A DNA stretch of 64,000 nucleotides from Pseudomonas sp. B21-056. GTDB taxonomy: Bacteria > Pseudomonadota > Gammaproteobacteria > Pseudomonadales > Pseudomonadaceae. Positions 63,695 to 64,000 of this stretch are shown piece by piece; the first letter of the stretch is position 1; every line of letters starts with the position of its first letter. The notes under the pieces were generated by a model. It made no database searches. It was not told where the DNA came from and worked only from the letters and a program-made list of their open reading frames with translations. The stretch covers positions 1,984,001 through 2,048,000 of the forward strand of contig NZ_CP087203.1 in assembly GCF_026016325.1 (NCBI RefSeq), given 5' to 3'. Both the position numbers and the translations under genes were made by a program.

Positions 63695-63787
63695 CCTGTG
63701 GGAGCTAGCCTGCTCGCGAAGGCGTCGGAACATCCAGTATTGCAGGTGCCTGGGACACCGCTATCGCGAGCAGGCTCGCTCCCACAG
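63695..63787. repeat. REP doublet, TGTGGGAGCGAGC family
   Basis: Inverted copies (CTGTGGGAGCTAGCCTGCTCG, with one substitution, and CGAGCAGGCTCGCTCCCACAG) exactly between two convergent SNF2 genes. Confidence 0.88.
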
Positions 63788-63839
63788 GATTTCCTTGGCT
63801 GCTCGGCATCAGGGTACGCCCTGCCGTCGCCAGCGGACC

Positions 63840-64000
63840 TCAGCGCTTTTCCAGCTTATCCGGCAACGGCGCGAACAGTGCTTCGATATCGTCGCTCTGC
63901 AGCTTCCAGTCGCCGGCTACGCGACCGTCGAGCACGCCGGCGGCGAGGTCGGATTTTTCCTTTTGCAGCAGCTGGATCTTTTCTTCCACGGTGCCCCGGG
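63840..64000 (-). CDS. Second SNF2-family helicase, C-terminal end only
   Basis: The last 52 codons before a stop at 63840-63842 read RGTVEEKIQLLQKEKSDL, then AAGVLDGRVAGDWKLQSDD and IEALFAPLPDKLEKR. They align over their whole length with the C-terminus of the SNF2 protein at 60351-63635 (RGTLEEKMQALQQEKAAL and so on). The rest lies beyond the right edge. It is therefore a convergent paralogue, or a related helicase of the same subfamily. Confidence 0.85.
   Translation of the reverse strand, partial: RGTVEEKIQLLQKEKSDLAAGVLDGRVAGDWKLQSDDIEALFAPLPDKLEKR

Overview
This 64 kb window is chromosomal DNA of a fluorescent Pseudomonas, most likely the P. fluorescens complex. The evidence is GC-rich coding, the gene order (ligA, dnaX-ybaB, recR, apt-anr-hemN, ccoSIHG, two ccoNOQP operons, aer, acnA; later fadBA-topA-sulA-lexA-psrA-nagZ), which matches the Pseudomonas arrangement as I remember it, and the many intergenic REP doublets. 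Most of it is core genome. I see no tRNA, rRNA, prophage, insertion sequence or CRISPR array.

Layout. 1-11.2 kb: the end of ligA, a zinc-dependent peptidase, the 4.5S SRP RNA gene, a small membrane protein, an XRE regulator, a PAS-GGDEF-EAL protein with a degenerate EAL domain, a periplasmic binding protein, then dnaX-ybaB, an NADP-dependent oxidoreductase and recR. 11.4-31.4 kb: a low-oxygen respiration block with apt, the oxygen sensor anr, hemN, the cbb3 assembly genes (TauE-like, ccoS, ccoI, ccoH, ccoG), a Phd/PIN toxin-antitoxin pair, ccoNOQP-1, ccoNOQP-2, a hydrolase, an AT-rich orphan gene and the aerotaxis receptor aer. 31.4-45 kb: a CPBP protease, acnA, rlmM, tusA, a MATE exporter, pdxB, an ABC exporter, a Fic-family gene remnant and slt. 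45-52.5 kb: an ABC-F ATPase, a universal stress protein, fadBA and a DUF1653 protein. 52.5-64 kb: topA, two small genes, the lexA-sulA SOS operon, psrA, nagZ, methylthioinosine phosphorylase, a SNF2 helicase and the tail of a second, convergent SNF2 helicase.

How the genes work together. Anr is encoded beside its probable targets. A perfect Anr box (TTGAT-N4-ATCAA) precedes hemN, a near-perfect one precedes ccoNOQP-2, and weaker candidates precede ccoG and ccoNOQP-1. Anr, haem synthesis, oxidase assembly, two high-affinity oxidases and aerotaxis thus form one oxygen-response neighbourhood. Other regulatory signals that can be read directly are twin SOS boxes before lexA-sulA and two abutting PsrA-type palindromes before psrA, whose product is known to control fatty-acid oxidation genes such as fadBA in this window.

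The least ordinary items are the AT-rich orphan gene at about 29 kb, the toxin-antitoxin pair inside the cco cluster, the Fic remnant at 42.5 kb, a leftward-reading gene fragment with its own terminator at 48.3-48.6 kb, the convergent SNF2 paralogues, and four families of inverted repeats, some of them nested. I found nothing that amounts to a clearly new multi-gene system. Start codons were moved inward from the longest reading frame wherever a Shine-Dalgarno sequence or family length supported it.
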